Translations under genes and position numbers: made by a program
The notes under the pieces: generated by a model
Told to the model about the DNA's origin: nothing
Seen by the model: only the letters and a program-made list of their open reading frames with translations
Databases searched by the model: none
Shown: positions 1-10,320 of the stretch, in pieces
Numbering within the stretch: position 1 is the stretch's first letter
Layout: the number at the start of each line of letters is the position of its first letter
Origin: Phaeoceros laevis
Taxonomy: Eukaryota; Anthocerotophyta; Anthocerotopsida; Notothyladales
Length of the DNA stretch: 64,000 bases
Assembly: GCA_049999765.1 (NCBI GenBank)
Contig: JBNGIQ010009433.1
Coordinates: 62,001 to 126,000 of the forward strand
Reading direction: 5' to 3'

Positions 1-2
1 AG

Positions 3-107
3 GAGCCATCGCCGGACTTCTGCGTCGCCGTCGACGATAGCGGCGTCTGGTGCAAGACGGTGGCGTGCAACATAAGGCCTCCTGGATGGCTCATTTCGTT
101 GTATCGG
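3..107 (+). pseudogene. possible germin-like N-terminal fragment at window edge
   Basis: An open frame from base 3 reads E-P-S-P-D-F-C-V-A-V and is followed by a possible GTGAGT splice donor near base 107. The D-F-C-V-A motif is typical of the start of mature germin-like proteins. The 15 bases encoding it are identical to those in the intact germin-like gene at 49064-49741. After the first cysteine the similarity fades, although a second W-C-K motif remains. It could be the end of an exon from a gene lying to the left, or a relic. The call rests on one short motif. Confidence 0.25.
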
Positions 108-378
108 TGAGTTCGGTAATGGGGTTATATTCCACAGCATTGTATTTTCTATATAGAAAGTATTGGAAACCCCACCAAAGTAAAGCATGCTGTGGCCCGA
201 ACCTTCTAAAAACCTAAGCTGCTTGCTTTCAATTCACTCTTTCTCGCGGTCCTAAAATAGGTTACAACATGGCTATATACATTCAAGTGCACCCGGCCTC
301 TACCACCATTTTATGAAATCAACACACCAGGACATTTAGCTACGCGTGGGCATCAATCGCACATCCATAGCGACATAC

Positions 379-1436
379 ATGGCGCAGCAGGAGGTGGAGG
401 TGAAGGAGCGGCAGTTGCTGGTGGACCTCATTTCCGCGGAGGGTTTGAAGCAGGTGCGATGGTTCGGGAAGAGGATGAACCCCTGCGCCATAGCGTGGGT
501 GCACTCCAGTAACTAGAGCGCCGAAAGGCCGTACCGGTCCCCGAGGCCACCACCGCACACCGGAAAGGAGGGCGTAACCCACTCTGGCACCAGAGGGTAG
601 TCTTTACTCTGAAGGAGACTCAGCTCAAATGCCTTCCGGGGGACGTCGGACCCGTCCTCTCCATCGCGGTCATGCACGTCGGCACATTCACAGGGCCGAC
701 GAGGCTAGGGTACGTCAACATCCCCATTTGGGAGCTTCTCGAGCATCTGAAGACGGCGGCGGCGGCGGGCGTAGCGCTTCCCAAAGTGTCGATCGTGAAG
801 CATCTTCTGCGGCGGTCTGGGCGGCGTCAGGGCGTGGTCAAGTTTGCAGTCACCTTGTGGCCGCGGCTACAGGAGGAAGTGACGACGGAACCTGGTGGCA
901 CCGGAGAAATGCATGATATGGAAGCGCACTCGAAGGTGGCGACGCCACTTTATTACCCACCTGTTCACTTCACTTGGGACCTTGAGCCTGAGCAGCAGCA
1001 AGAGGTCCCTCGTTACCCCCACATGCGACTTGGTCTGGGGACTCCCCCAAATACGCCACTGCAGGTGCCGGTTCGATACGCAGGGCCTGTTGTGCGGGCT
1101 CGCCCAAGTGGGCCGGCCTTGAAGCCGGCGAGGAGGGCATCAGGGCTCATGAGCTCGGGGTCAGGCGCCGTGGCCGGTTTCGGCTCTGGATCTTTCACCG
1201 GGACGAAGTTGGACTCGGCTAAGGTGTTCGATGGGAGCTATTGCAACGACTTCGGCAGCTTCAATGGTGGATGTGACGACAGCGGCTACTTCAGCTTGGA
1301 TATCCATGCTGGATGTGGTAGCAATACCATCTCAACACCAGATCTTTCGGTGGTGGAGATAACAAGTACTGATACACAAATTGGGGGTCTCATTTTTTTT
1401 TGGATGCTTTTTGACCGTACAAAAAGGTCTCGGTAA
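379..1436 (+). pseudogene. C2-domain protein with internal frameshift
   Basis: An ATG at 379 opens a frame that reads L-L-V-D-L-I-S-A-E-G-L-K and then A-I-A-W-V-H-S-S-N, the first beta strands of a plant C2 (SRC2/BAP-like) domain, before a TAG stop at 514. The C2 domain continues in another frame from about 513 with G-G-R-N-P-L-W, the conserved turn before a hydrophobic strand, then V-F-T-L and V-N-I-P-I-W-E-L-L. That frame stays open to 1436 with a glycine/serine-rich tail. C2 proteins bind phospholipids, often with calcium, at membranes. No GT-AG intron of credible size rejoins the halves, so the copy is a pseudogene or carries a one-base error. No homologous neighbour is seen. Confidence 0.5.
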
Positions 1437-2878
1437 ACCATGCCAAAAAAATGCGAAGAAAATAACTCCAAAACAACCAAAACGTTATTTTCCAGGACTT
1501 GAACTTTAGGACATTTAGCAAACGTCCCCACTATTGATTTACCTAATTATAAATTAATAGGTTGTTGTTGTTGCAAAAAGAGTGAGATGAGTGAGAGCAA
1601 ATCCGCGGAAGTGGTTATGGCAGACCAAACAATTCATGCTCTTTCTCTCAATCCCAAGCCCAATGTCAAGGTTCATCTTTAGCTATTTGATGTAATCTTT
1701 GATAAAATTGCTCAAAGACTTTTTAAAGTTTTTATCCGGATAAAAAAAATTGACTTGTTCTTCTAAGTTCTAAGTGTACCAAATGTTGGAGATAAATCAT
1801 TTTATGGTTGTAGATTGTAGGGGGAAAACGCTATAAGACACTTAGAACATGACAAAGTCTATAGTCATAGGAAAAACATCTAGGATGGACGGTAACACCC
1901 TCCACATTTGTCGAAAACTTTATAACTACATAATATATGGTATGTCTGTTACCTCCGTATTTATCAAAAACTTTATTACTTCATAATATATGTTATATCT
2001 CTTGCATGAGGCCGTGCTTACCACCATGTCAGATTAAAATGGCCACAGTCCCTTACCATGCAATATTATGAAATCCGTTATCTTTAAAAAGGAATAACGA
2101 GGAAATAAATCACAAAACTACTGTAGCTTATAGTTTCTTCAATAGCTTCTTTTTAGGATGTTGGACGACCCAAATTGAAATGGGATCTCAAGGCTCCTAC
2201 CATATCATGTGAACTGATTTGCCTCCACAATAATGGGATCATGCCAAAGTTTTTGGACATGGACTTAAATTGTTCTTGTCATTATAATTAGTTCCGCCTT
2301 GTCTTGTGACAATATTAGCGGTTGTGACAATATTAGCGGTTTTCTCAGTCTTTGAATTTTTTTATGAAAAAAAGAGTCCAGGTGTGAGTGTATGCTAGAA
2401 TCACCAAGTGGGGTGGTGACGGGTGAGAATGGTATCAGAAAGCATTTAACTTTTTGCTTGTGAACGTTGTCTGCGAGGCGTGCTAGCTTTTTAGGAAGGG
2501 ACTGTCAATGGGTATGGCAGACCCTAGAGAGGTAAAAAAAAATGTATGTATTTTTTTTATGGTGATAGGATTGGCATTCATTGGGGTCTGCCGGAGGGGC
2601 AGTCTTATGTGTGCGTATATAGGAAAATATCAATTTCTCTAGGAGAAAAATTTGTGTGTTTTTTTTTATGGTGATAGGATTTGCATTCATTGGGTGTCTT
2701 CTAGAGGTTACGTGTGCGTATATAGGAAACCTTAATAAACATTGGTGCTACTCCTAGGTGATTAGGGCTTGTCATCATAATCAGTATGTCATTTGATCCC
2801 CCAAACATAAAATGCTTTACAATATTAATAATTAGAGCCTGAACCCAGACGTGGCTAGGGTAGGTTGTTGTTTCCAAG

Positions 2879-3060
2879 GCATTCCATTAGTTTAGACCGT
2901 ATAGTGGACGGATTTAAAAGAATGTCACGAAGGGAGCTACAAACCGTGAAAATGATGCTCAAGATTAAAGCAAGATCTATTCATGTGCAAAATAGTCATA
3001 TATTCTATACTTATCTTTTTTGCATGTATAAGTGGCCTCTTGTATAGAACAATTCACTCA
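2879..3060 (+). repeat. dispersed ~180-bp repeat, copy A
   Basis: This stretch starts with GGCATTCCATTAGT and ends with AACAATTCACTC. The same start, the same end and most of the interior recur at 8329-8506, including TGCATGTATAAGTGGCCTCTTG. The two copies differ by scattered substitutions and small indels, as expected for an old dispersed element. Neither copy codes for a convincing protein and no clear terminal inverted repeats are visible. Confidence 0.6.
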
Positions 3061-3094
3061 CTTAGAGGAGTAGTAGTAGTAGTAATAATAGTAG

Positions 3095-3283
3095 GAGCAC
3101 CAACAGGGCTCGGACCTCCCGGACATCCCGGAGGATGAGTTGGGATTGCATGATTTGTGGTGGGAGGTGATATATCGGATTAGAGTCCTCACGGCTGAGG
3201 ACATGGTGATGGACTTGCACCGCCCTAAGGAAGTCGAGGAGCTCCTTCAACTCACAAACCGACATATCTTTCGCACGGTCTGA
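3095..3283 (+). other. coding-like remnant, 62 codons
   Basis: An open frame without an ATG start reads acidic and amphipathic, with Y-R-I-R-V-L-T-A-E-D-M and H-R-P-K-E-V-E-E-L-L-Q-L, ending at a TGA. Its base composition is richer in G+C than the flanks, and a (TAG)n run carrying a stop codon lies just upstream. It looks like an exon or the end of a captured gene, but no family is recognised. Confidence 0.2.
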
Positions 3284-4719
3284 AGAATGGACGGCATGAC
3301 GGGCAACCTTTCTATTGAAGCTGCAGAAGCGAAACTTCTGGAGCAGGAAGCCAAGTTACTTAAATTGTGTAATGCTAGAAAATGCTTCGAGGAAAAAGTG
3401 TTTTAGCATAGTAAATTGCTGGTAGCTAGATTTAGTTTGCTAGACAAGGGCTGCCAGCCTTAGTGGGAAACAAAAACCCTGAACTTCTATTGTAATATCT
3501 TCCGGACTGAGTAAAAGCGTAAAAAGTCACCCCAAAACAAAAAGACTCCACCAGATGAGATGGCCAAGTACCAGAATCTTTTGTTGGAGCCTGGGGAAAT
3601 GAACATTTCGTCTAGGGTTTTCAGTTATGGATCTAATTTAGGTGGGTACCTCAAGTTATTACATGATGTGAGTGAGACTTGTGCTTTTGAGCTAAGGTAG
3701 GAGGACTTCTAGTGTTGGGAGCAACAATTGTGGTTATAAATAGCAGAGCACTAAATCCATTGCGCAAGTAAACCGCCAAAATTCACAAAAAAAAGAGCTG
3801 AGCAATTCATATTTTTTCCTAGCCTTGGACATGTTTTATACATGTGCTATTAAGTGGGCAAGCACTGAGGGATGGTAGCATCAATGCCCAAGGATTTAGG
3901 CAACCCTACCGATAGCATATATTTGTATGTTTGTGAAGGGCTCATCAAGCTTCGCCCTTGGGACTTCAGATACCACACTTTGGGAAAGTGAAGTTAGCTA
4001 ATTCTAGAGAACATAAGAAAAGCAAACATAAGAAACGCAGTAGGGAATCAATCAATTTAAGCTCTCCAGACCTGTTACTTAAAGCTGTCAATGTATGTTT
4101 GTTTTTCTTGCTCAGAGTTGTGATGTATGCTTCTTCTTTTTTGCGACAAGGGCGCTTTATAATAAAGGCAAAAAATTACATAAATTTAGGTTTGAAAAAA
4201 CCTCTTCCCTAAGTTAATCTACCGTACTTAATTTGGAGATTTTTTTGTAAAGCTCCTTCGCATAGTCGCCAAAGCCTAAAAAGTCATTGACAAAGCTAGA
4301 AAAACCAGTGTGTCGGCCTGTTACTACGTGAGCCTAAGTAAAAGGAGGGGAAGGGGTTAACGGGACCGTGTCATGGCTAATCGGGCGATCATGGGTCTCC
4401 ACATAGGTGAAACACAAGCGGATCCGTTCGTGGGCGGGTCCAACGGTTTTGCATGAAATGAACGGGGCAGAGCAAAGATAATGCGCGTAATGATGGCTTC
4501 GGAGGGCCACCAAGAATTGCGTGCGCATTTTGTTGAGAGTCATGACCACGGCACCTGAGAGGCGTTTCTTCTGTAACTTAGTTAGGATGTGCCGAGTGTC
4601 CCCAACTTCAAATGGGACCGTGGCAATGAGTCGAATTGGAAAGCCAGACGTCATGAAGCAAGCTGGTCAGGGAGAGAAATGGAAAGCGGCAAGGAGGAGA
4701 CAAAGTTAGTGTGAACAAT

Positions 4720-5136
4720 CTATCCGTCACCGTTCGTGAGAGATGATGGCAGTCGAAGGCTGTAGGTAGGAGGGGTTCCGCCGTCCTGTCGCTCCAGTTC
4801 TTGATGCCAGATCTCCGCAGCAAAGCTTTCTAAGGAGAGCATTTGAAAATCAATTATGCAATACCTCTGTACGGATACCTGATTGCCCTCCTCCACTGGC
4901 AGACACATGATCTGTGCTTGATATGTGAGTGAGCGTAGGTCGGCGAGTTTGCCTTCGAGTTGAGGAGCCCGTACAAGCTCCCGTTGCGTGATTGGGTCAA
5001 GTTTAGGCGTAAACCGTCTGAGGACTGCCGCATCCCTGTCCAACAATATGTTGAGCAGAACCGGAATAGCGGCATCCCGGCGTACGACGGCTTCATGTGT
5101 GCGCCACTCAATCTCAGCGATCAGCTCACGATGCAA
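4720..5136 (-). CDS. hypothetical protein fragment
   Basis: A 138-codon frame on the minus strand stays open upstream to about 5262, although no ATG is present in that extension and the annotated start is a TTG. The translation is rich in charged residues and looks genuinely coding, for example L-L-N-I-L-L-D-R-D-A-A-V-L-R-R-F and G-K-L-A-D-L-R-S-L-T. It has more G+C than the flanking DNA. No domain is recognised and no partner gene adjoins it. It may be a retained exon, a captured gene fragment within the repeat-rich region, or part of a transposon-encoded protein. Confidence 0.25.
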   Translation of the reverse strand: MHRELIAEIEWRTHEAVVRRDAAIPVLLNILLDRDAAVLRRFTPKLDPITQRELVRAPQLEGKLADLRSLTYQAQIMCLPVEEGNQVSVQRYCIIDFQMLSLESFAAEIWHQELERQDGGTPPTYSLRLPSSLTNGDG

Positions 5137-5779
5137 TTCTTGCCTCCTCGTGGGAGGGCACCCCTCACTGGGAGTTTCCGTTGAGTCTTTGATGTAGTCA
5201 GGTCCTGTAGCAACCTGTTGAGTAGCGACTGCAAACAGCGGATGGACGGCACTTTTTGCATTACCTTGTCATGTATGCTTGGTTTTTTTGCTCGGAGTTG
5301 TCACTAGCATATCCAAGGTCATTGGACTTCAAAGTCACTAATAAACATAACCGTGCACGGCCACTACTACTGTACTACTACTACTACTCCGATATTACTA
5401 CTACTTCGTACTCCGGTACTCCTGGACTTCAAAAAATATGACATATTATTTAAAAAAATTTCAATACTAATAATAAGTTTCATTAAATGATTATATATAT
5501 CCAAATGGTTTTTCTCTCGGTGCTCCTTGACCATGAATCGAATACCTATATGTGGCAGACCTGTATGGGTGTACGTGTGAGTAAGTGTGAGTAAGAGTAA
5601 GAGTAAGCCTGAGTGTGAGTGTGAGTAAGTGTGAGTGGGTGTACTCCTGAGTATTGTTTACATTAGATCATAAAATGACCTCTTCTAGAGCTCCCATGAG
5701 TGAGCAAGGTTTGAATCATATGGAAGAGGTGTGTATATGGTTTAAGTCGGTTTATAGTATGTACAATCAATTATACTAT

Positions 5780-6215
5780 GATAGTGAACAAGATTGTGTA
5801 TTTTTTGTAATGATATGACTCACAAACTAGTACAGTCAATCATATGGTTGTTTCTTTGAATGACACATAATAGTGAGCAGATAGTGTATTTTGTATTGAT
5901 ATCACTTTCAATCATATGCTTGTGTCTTTGAATGACATACAATAGTGAGCAAGAGTGTGTATTTTGTATTGATATGACTTACAAACTAGTATAGTCAATC
6001 ATATGCTTGTTTCTTTGAATGACATACAACAGTGAGCTAGATTGTGTATTTTTTGATATATGATATGACTTATACATAGCTTAGAATGTTTATTCATAAA
6101 TGTATATGATGTGGATAGAATATTAGTGGGTTGACCATCTTATTTCTGTGAATGAGATACAATAGTGAGCAAGATTGTGTATTTTTTGCTACTTAAAACA
6201 TTCATACATGTATAT
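5780..6215. repeat. degenerate tandem repeats upstream of the RING locus
   Basis: At least four imperfect units of roughly 100 bp share ATAGTGAGCAAGATTGTGTA (or close variants), TATGACTTACAAACTAGT and CAATCATATGCTTGT-like blocks. The last units also carry TGTATATGATGT followed by a variant of TTAGTGGGT, which runs into the start of the open frame at 6223. The array may act as the promoter region of that frame or simply be a decaying satellite. Confidence 0.5.
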
Positions 6216-6285
6216 GATGTAGGTGGAAGTCGTTAGTGGGTCACCTCGTGCAGAAGAAGGAACCAATAATATCGATAGTGACAAT

Positions 6286-6980
6286 ATGGACATTGATATT
6301 GTCAATGATATTCATCGTGACCTTGATGTGTACGCGCATCGGATCTCATCTCATATGTTAGATGCGTTCCGTAGATTTCATAGAAGATATCCCGACATTG
6401 CTGAACAACATATTCAACAGTTTTGTCTTATAGTTGTTGAAATTATAAGAAGATTGATGCGTTTAGATATATCTAATCAACGGGTTGAACAAGTGTACTC
6501 TCGCATGGTTGCTATGGTGTTACATGCCAATTTGAGATCCAATATCATGAACAATATTTTGGAGAATCAAGAGTTTAATGCGCAACTTGCGGGTGTGCTA
6601 TCAGGTAATTCAAATTGTGCTTACAAAACTAGACTGTTATATGTATTGAGAGAAATGATGATGAATATTGAAAGAGTTCACCACTTGTAAGTTCTAAACA
6701 AAGTTTTTGTTTTCCACACATGTCAGAGCTAAGGGAACTTCAAAACGATTTGAGGTTTTCAAATCTCAAAGAAGATATATATGTAGGAGAAGGTGAAATA
6801 GATTGTTGTATTTGTCTTTCACCATTCGAGCAAAACAGAAGAATAAAGCGTGTGAAGTCATGTAAACACTTCTTTCATGCCGATTGCATTGACAAGTGGA
6901 CATATCAAAGTACGCCTAGCACTCTCAAGACTTGCCCTATGTGTAGAGGTTCACTCCATGAAGACACAGTATCTAGTTAA
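6286..6980 (+). CDS. RING-H2 zinc-finger protein (two ORFs, possibly one spliced gene)
   Basis: The first frame (ATG at 6286, with a GTG-initiated extension from 6223) encodes about 134 residues of helical, charged protein of no known family and stops at 6690. The second frame (6720-6980) encodes a RING-H2 finger: C-C-I-C-L, then C-K-H-F-F-H-A-D-C-I-D-K-W and C-P-M-C, giving the full C3H2C3 ligand set of an E3 ubiquitin ligase. A strong GTAAGT donor at 6687 and a weak acceptor at 6733 would join them in frame through a 47-base intron, which is very short for a plant. Codon use is far more AT-rich than in the rest of the window. It could be a plant ATL-like ligase, a transposon passenger or DNA of viral origin. 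Confidence 0.5.
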
Positions 6981-8152
6981 AGTCATCATGTTGCACCTAG
7001 CAACATATAGCCATAAATCCCTAACCCTAAGCAGTCATGTTACCTCTCATGAATGAGAAAAATAATTCATAGTATTAGGGCGACTGATGATTGTTAAACA
7101 TTTTGAACATTTTTGAGATGCAAGTCAACATACTTTTCTATTAGGGTATAAAACTTGGTTTTTGTTGTAAAATACCCAATACGTTGATTTTTGCACAAAG
7201 CTTCTTTTTTTTTAGCTTCTAATCTTGATTTTTTAAGGCTGTTGTGCCATATTTACCACAAAAAAACTCCCCATAATTACCGTAACAAAAGAATTTTTAA
7301 ATTTCAACCAATGTTACACTGAGTATACCTTCAACCTTGGCTCACCATATTGGCTAGATTGCAAGAGGATTATGTGGTTTCTTGGTGACATTACCACATT
7401 GTGCAAAAAGTATTATTGAGCTAGGAATTTTCCACCACGTTATAAATGACTACTTAGATGTTAATCCAACATGTGATATGCACACAAACCTCAGAGTATT
7501 GCTTTATATTGGTATGTGCCGTTGTTAGCTAGAATAGCCAAAAACAAAGTTCAGTGGCTCTATATAGAAAGGACGGAGTCTGAGCATATGGTACTCTTAA
7601 GAGCTGCCACTGTTATGTTTCAACGAATACTTCTCTAATCCCTCGCGTTTACACAAGAAAAACCCACTCTTATTTACTCCGGCAATCATGGGATAAGTCT
7701 AAGCATCGAAAATTTCATGTTGGGAGCAGATATATTGATATTTCAGTTTAACTACATCCATGAGCAAATTTGGAATTGTGAAGTTGTTTTGAGATACTGT
7801 AGCATGAGAGAAATGACGGGTAATATACTCATTAAAAGTCTACCTCAAGGCAAACACATCTACCTCGAGGCAAACACAACGGTAGAGTTGCAAAATGGAA
7901 GTTAGCTAAGAACGAGATGAAGATAGTAACTACATTACAAATTTTAAGGGCAGCAGTTCCCATATGGCTACAACATCGATCAGTTTAGTTGTATCCATGC
8001 ATAGTCTTCTTTTAACGCAAAGATACTCAAGCTTAATAGGCTAGTTGTGTTTCATGGAGTAAGGTTTTTAGACAAGTGAACAGATTTAGTCAAGTGTAGG
8101 CAGGGGAGGTATGGGGACTAAAGTGTCACATGGATAGCCAACTAAAACACAG
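6981..8152. other. intergenic, no gene seen
   Basis: AT-rich sequence with scattered short open frames, none with recognisable motifs. A 62-codon frame at 7717-7905 has no support beyond its length. Confidence 0.5.
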
Positions 8153-8310
8153 CTCCTCGAAATGCCGTTAGTGCTCTCCAATGGGAATGCATGGGCGAGC
8201 CACATTTTAGATGGGCATTCATTTTCCCTTCTCCTCGAAATGCGGTTAGTGCTCTCCAATGGGAATGCATAGGGCGAGACACATTCTAGATAGACATTCA
8301 TTTTCCCTAC
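8153..8310. repeat. two-copy tandem repeat, ~78-bp unit
   Basis: Copy 1 (8153-8230) and copy 2 (8231-8309) both begin CTCCTCGAAATGC and end ATTTTCCCT, differing at about seven positions. The array lies directly before copy B of the 180-bp dispersed repeat, so the two may belong to one larger element. Confidence 0.7.
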
Positions 8311-8328
8311 TCGTGCGCAATTTAATGG

Positions 8329-8506
8329 GCATTCCATTAGTTCAGACCGTTTGGTGGATGGACTTAAAGAATGTAACAAAGGTAGCTACAAACCATGAAA
8401 ATGATGAAACTAGAGCAAGATGGTATGTGCAAAATATATAGTCATTTATTATATACTCACATTTTTTGCATGTATAAGTGGCCTCTTGCATAAAACAATT
8501 CACTCG
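8329..8506 (+). repeat. dispersed ~180-bp repeat, copy B
   Basis: Second copy of the repeat at 2879-3060, in the same orientation, aligning from GGCATTCCATTAGT to AACAATTCACTC with small indels. Confidence 0.6.
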
Positions 8507-8977
8507 AGTACTAAGACAAAACCACAACTCTAAGTCGTTTGTAGAGCACTTGCATGTTTTTTGTGTTAAAGATTATTGACCATAGCATGGAAAACGCATT
8601 TTGGAGCATCTTGCTTCCATGCATATGTGCAGTTTTTTTTTTGGGTGTTTTAGGTTGCATTCTAGACCCTCCAAATTAGGGCTTTGCACGATGCTTTTGT
8701 GAGTCCTTATGTGAGTCCTTATGTGGTCACACGATAAGAGCATTGAGTTGGCACATGGGACATCATTTTATGTCTAACACATCCCTGCTAGATCTGCAAC
8801 ACCACATCACCAGCTGCATCAACCTATCTATCATGCTCAGCTTGCAAGCACGATGTCCTTGTCCCCCGATGTCCTCATCTATATCACATCTTGTGGTTGG
8901 ACCGCAAGCTCTTTAGTAAAGCTTTTCTTCTTCTTCTTCTAATCAATAATCAGTGAATATCAACAGCATTTATATAT

Positions 8978-9637
8978 AGTCTTCCCTGGATAAATGTTAC
9001 GCCTTAGGAGCGCGATGAGGAGTAACACATATGGACCAAGCGTAACACACATCCATTAACCTATTTTACAGACCAAAGCATGATTAAGTAAAATAAATAA
9101 AAATGTGTGAAAATCGAATCAAGCCCTATCGCGTGGTAGAGCCCGCCAGTGTAACAAACCGGTGCGAGAACCAAGCATCTATCACCGAAGCACCACCGCG
9201 GGCACCACACAACAACACCAAGCATACCTCCATGGCAGCAGGCCATCTCTACAACGGGCCATCATTGCCCTAACTTGCCCAAAGTAGAAGGGGTCGCGTA
9301 AAACGTACCCCAACTTCTTAACGATGTACCCCAACTTTCTTAACGATGTGCATTATGCTCGATTCTTAATTAATAACGTATATTATGTACTGAATGTGTA
9401 ATGTAACATTTATTAGCACTCCTTGTATATTATGCTTGATTCTTAATTAATACATATATTATGTACTTAATGTGTAATGTAACATTTATTAGCACTCCTC
9501 CTCAAAGGCCGTTTTCCAATATGTGTAGCACATAACACATAACATTTAGCCTTTTGCACAAATAGGGGAGCGAGGCCGAGCGTAACACGTACCCAAGGGA
9601 CAACACTGATCCAAGTCACATTTATCCAGGGAAGACT
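8978..9637. mobile_element. MITE-like element with 20-bp terminal inverted repeats
   Basis: AGTCTTCCCTGGATAAATGT at 8978-8997 is matched exactly by its reverse complement at 9618-9637, 660 bp away end to end. The left flank is TATAT and the right flank begins GTAT, compatible with a TA target duplication as in Tc1/mariner-derived elements. The interior has no open frame for a transposase and includes a 77-bp tandem duplication. Size, ends and lack of coding capacity fit a non-autonomous DNA transposon; the family is not identified. Confidence 0.4.
9352..9499. repeat. two-copy tandem repeat, ~77-bp unit
   Basis: Inside the MITE-like element, two adjacent units both run from ATTATGCT(C/T)GATTCTTAA to TAACATTTATTAGCACTCCT with a few differences. 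The unit is AT-rich and non-coding. Confidence 0.7.
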
Positions 9638-10320
9638 GTATTGGCCTTTCGATATGAAGGGGATCCGGAGGACCCATGAAGAGGGTGCCACCAAACTTAT
9701 GAAGTAACAGCGGTCAGGAGGGGCATATATACTTCGTGTAAAAGGGTGGAGAAGGAAAGTTCTGATTTTAGCACATTTGCTTGCCTCCTGACGGCTTGTG
9801 TAAGTGCTGGTAGTCTACAACACGGCAGGCACCTGCATAAGCAGGTTTGCAAATAAGTGAGAATGCGGACCATCTCCAGATGCTTCGTCTTTAATTTCCC
9901 CTTTGTAGCTCGGTATGAGTACTAACTCTGGTTATTCCTGACCGAAAATTTTGTAGTGTCCGGAAACCGGTTTCCCGGAATTCTCTGGATCCTGTCTTTC
10001 TGGCCATTGTTTCTCCTCAAGCCAGCTTACCACATTCACTCTGCATCTTTGCTAGCAGCATTGCCATCCACATCACTGTCCTTCGATCCGACATTTTTAA
10101 GAGGGCCACTCAACTCTGAACCCCAAACCAAGGTTTATTTACTGAGTTGGCCTTGGTCAAAGTAGAGAACCTGGAATCGTGAAATCTGCGGGCCAAGACA
10201 GAATGAATGTAAACTTGTGCCACCAGCAGGGGCTCTTGCAAATGAGCAGAGGCCTGGATTGTATCTCCCATCAAGGTTGCAAGACAAGACGAGTAGGATA
10301 GTCGTCTTAGAATTTCTCGT
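9638..10320. other. intergenic, with a short dispersed repeat
   Basis: This is sequence beyond the stop of the minus-strand NAC-1 gene. The stretch 9781-9836 (TTGCCTCCTGACGGCTTGTG onward) recurs at 50621-50676 with about 80% identity by eye. No gene is seen. Confidence 0.4.

Larger units (their letters stand above)
1437..6222. other. AT-rich intergenic region with repeats and coding-like scraps
   Basis: About 4.8 kb is clearly more AT-rich than the gene-dense right half. It contains simple TAG and TAC runs (about 3069-3095 and 5360-5420), a degenerate GAGT-rich minisatellite (about 5570-5650), a duplicated stretch containing GGTGATAGGATT (about 2561 and 2671) and one copy of a 180-bp dispersed repeat. 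Two short coding-like stretches are listed separately. No complete gene is recognised. Confidence 0.5.

Noticed and set aside
5780-6215. Spaced repeats that could suggest a CRISPR array
   Set aside because: Units are degenerate, of unequal length, and the 'spacers' are themselves related; this is a plant nuclear satellite-like array.
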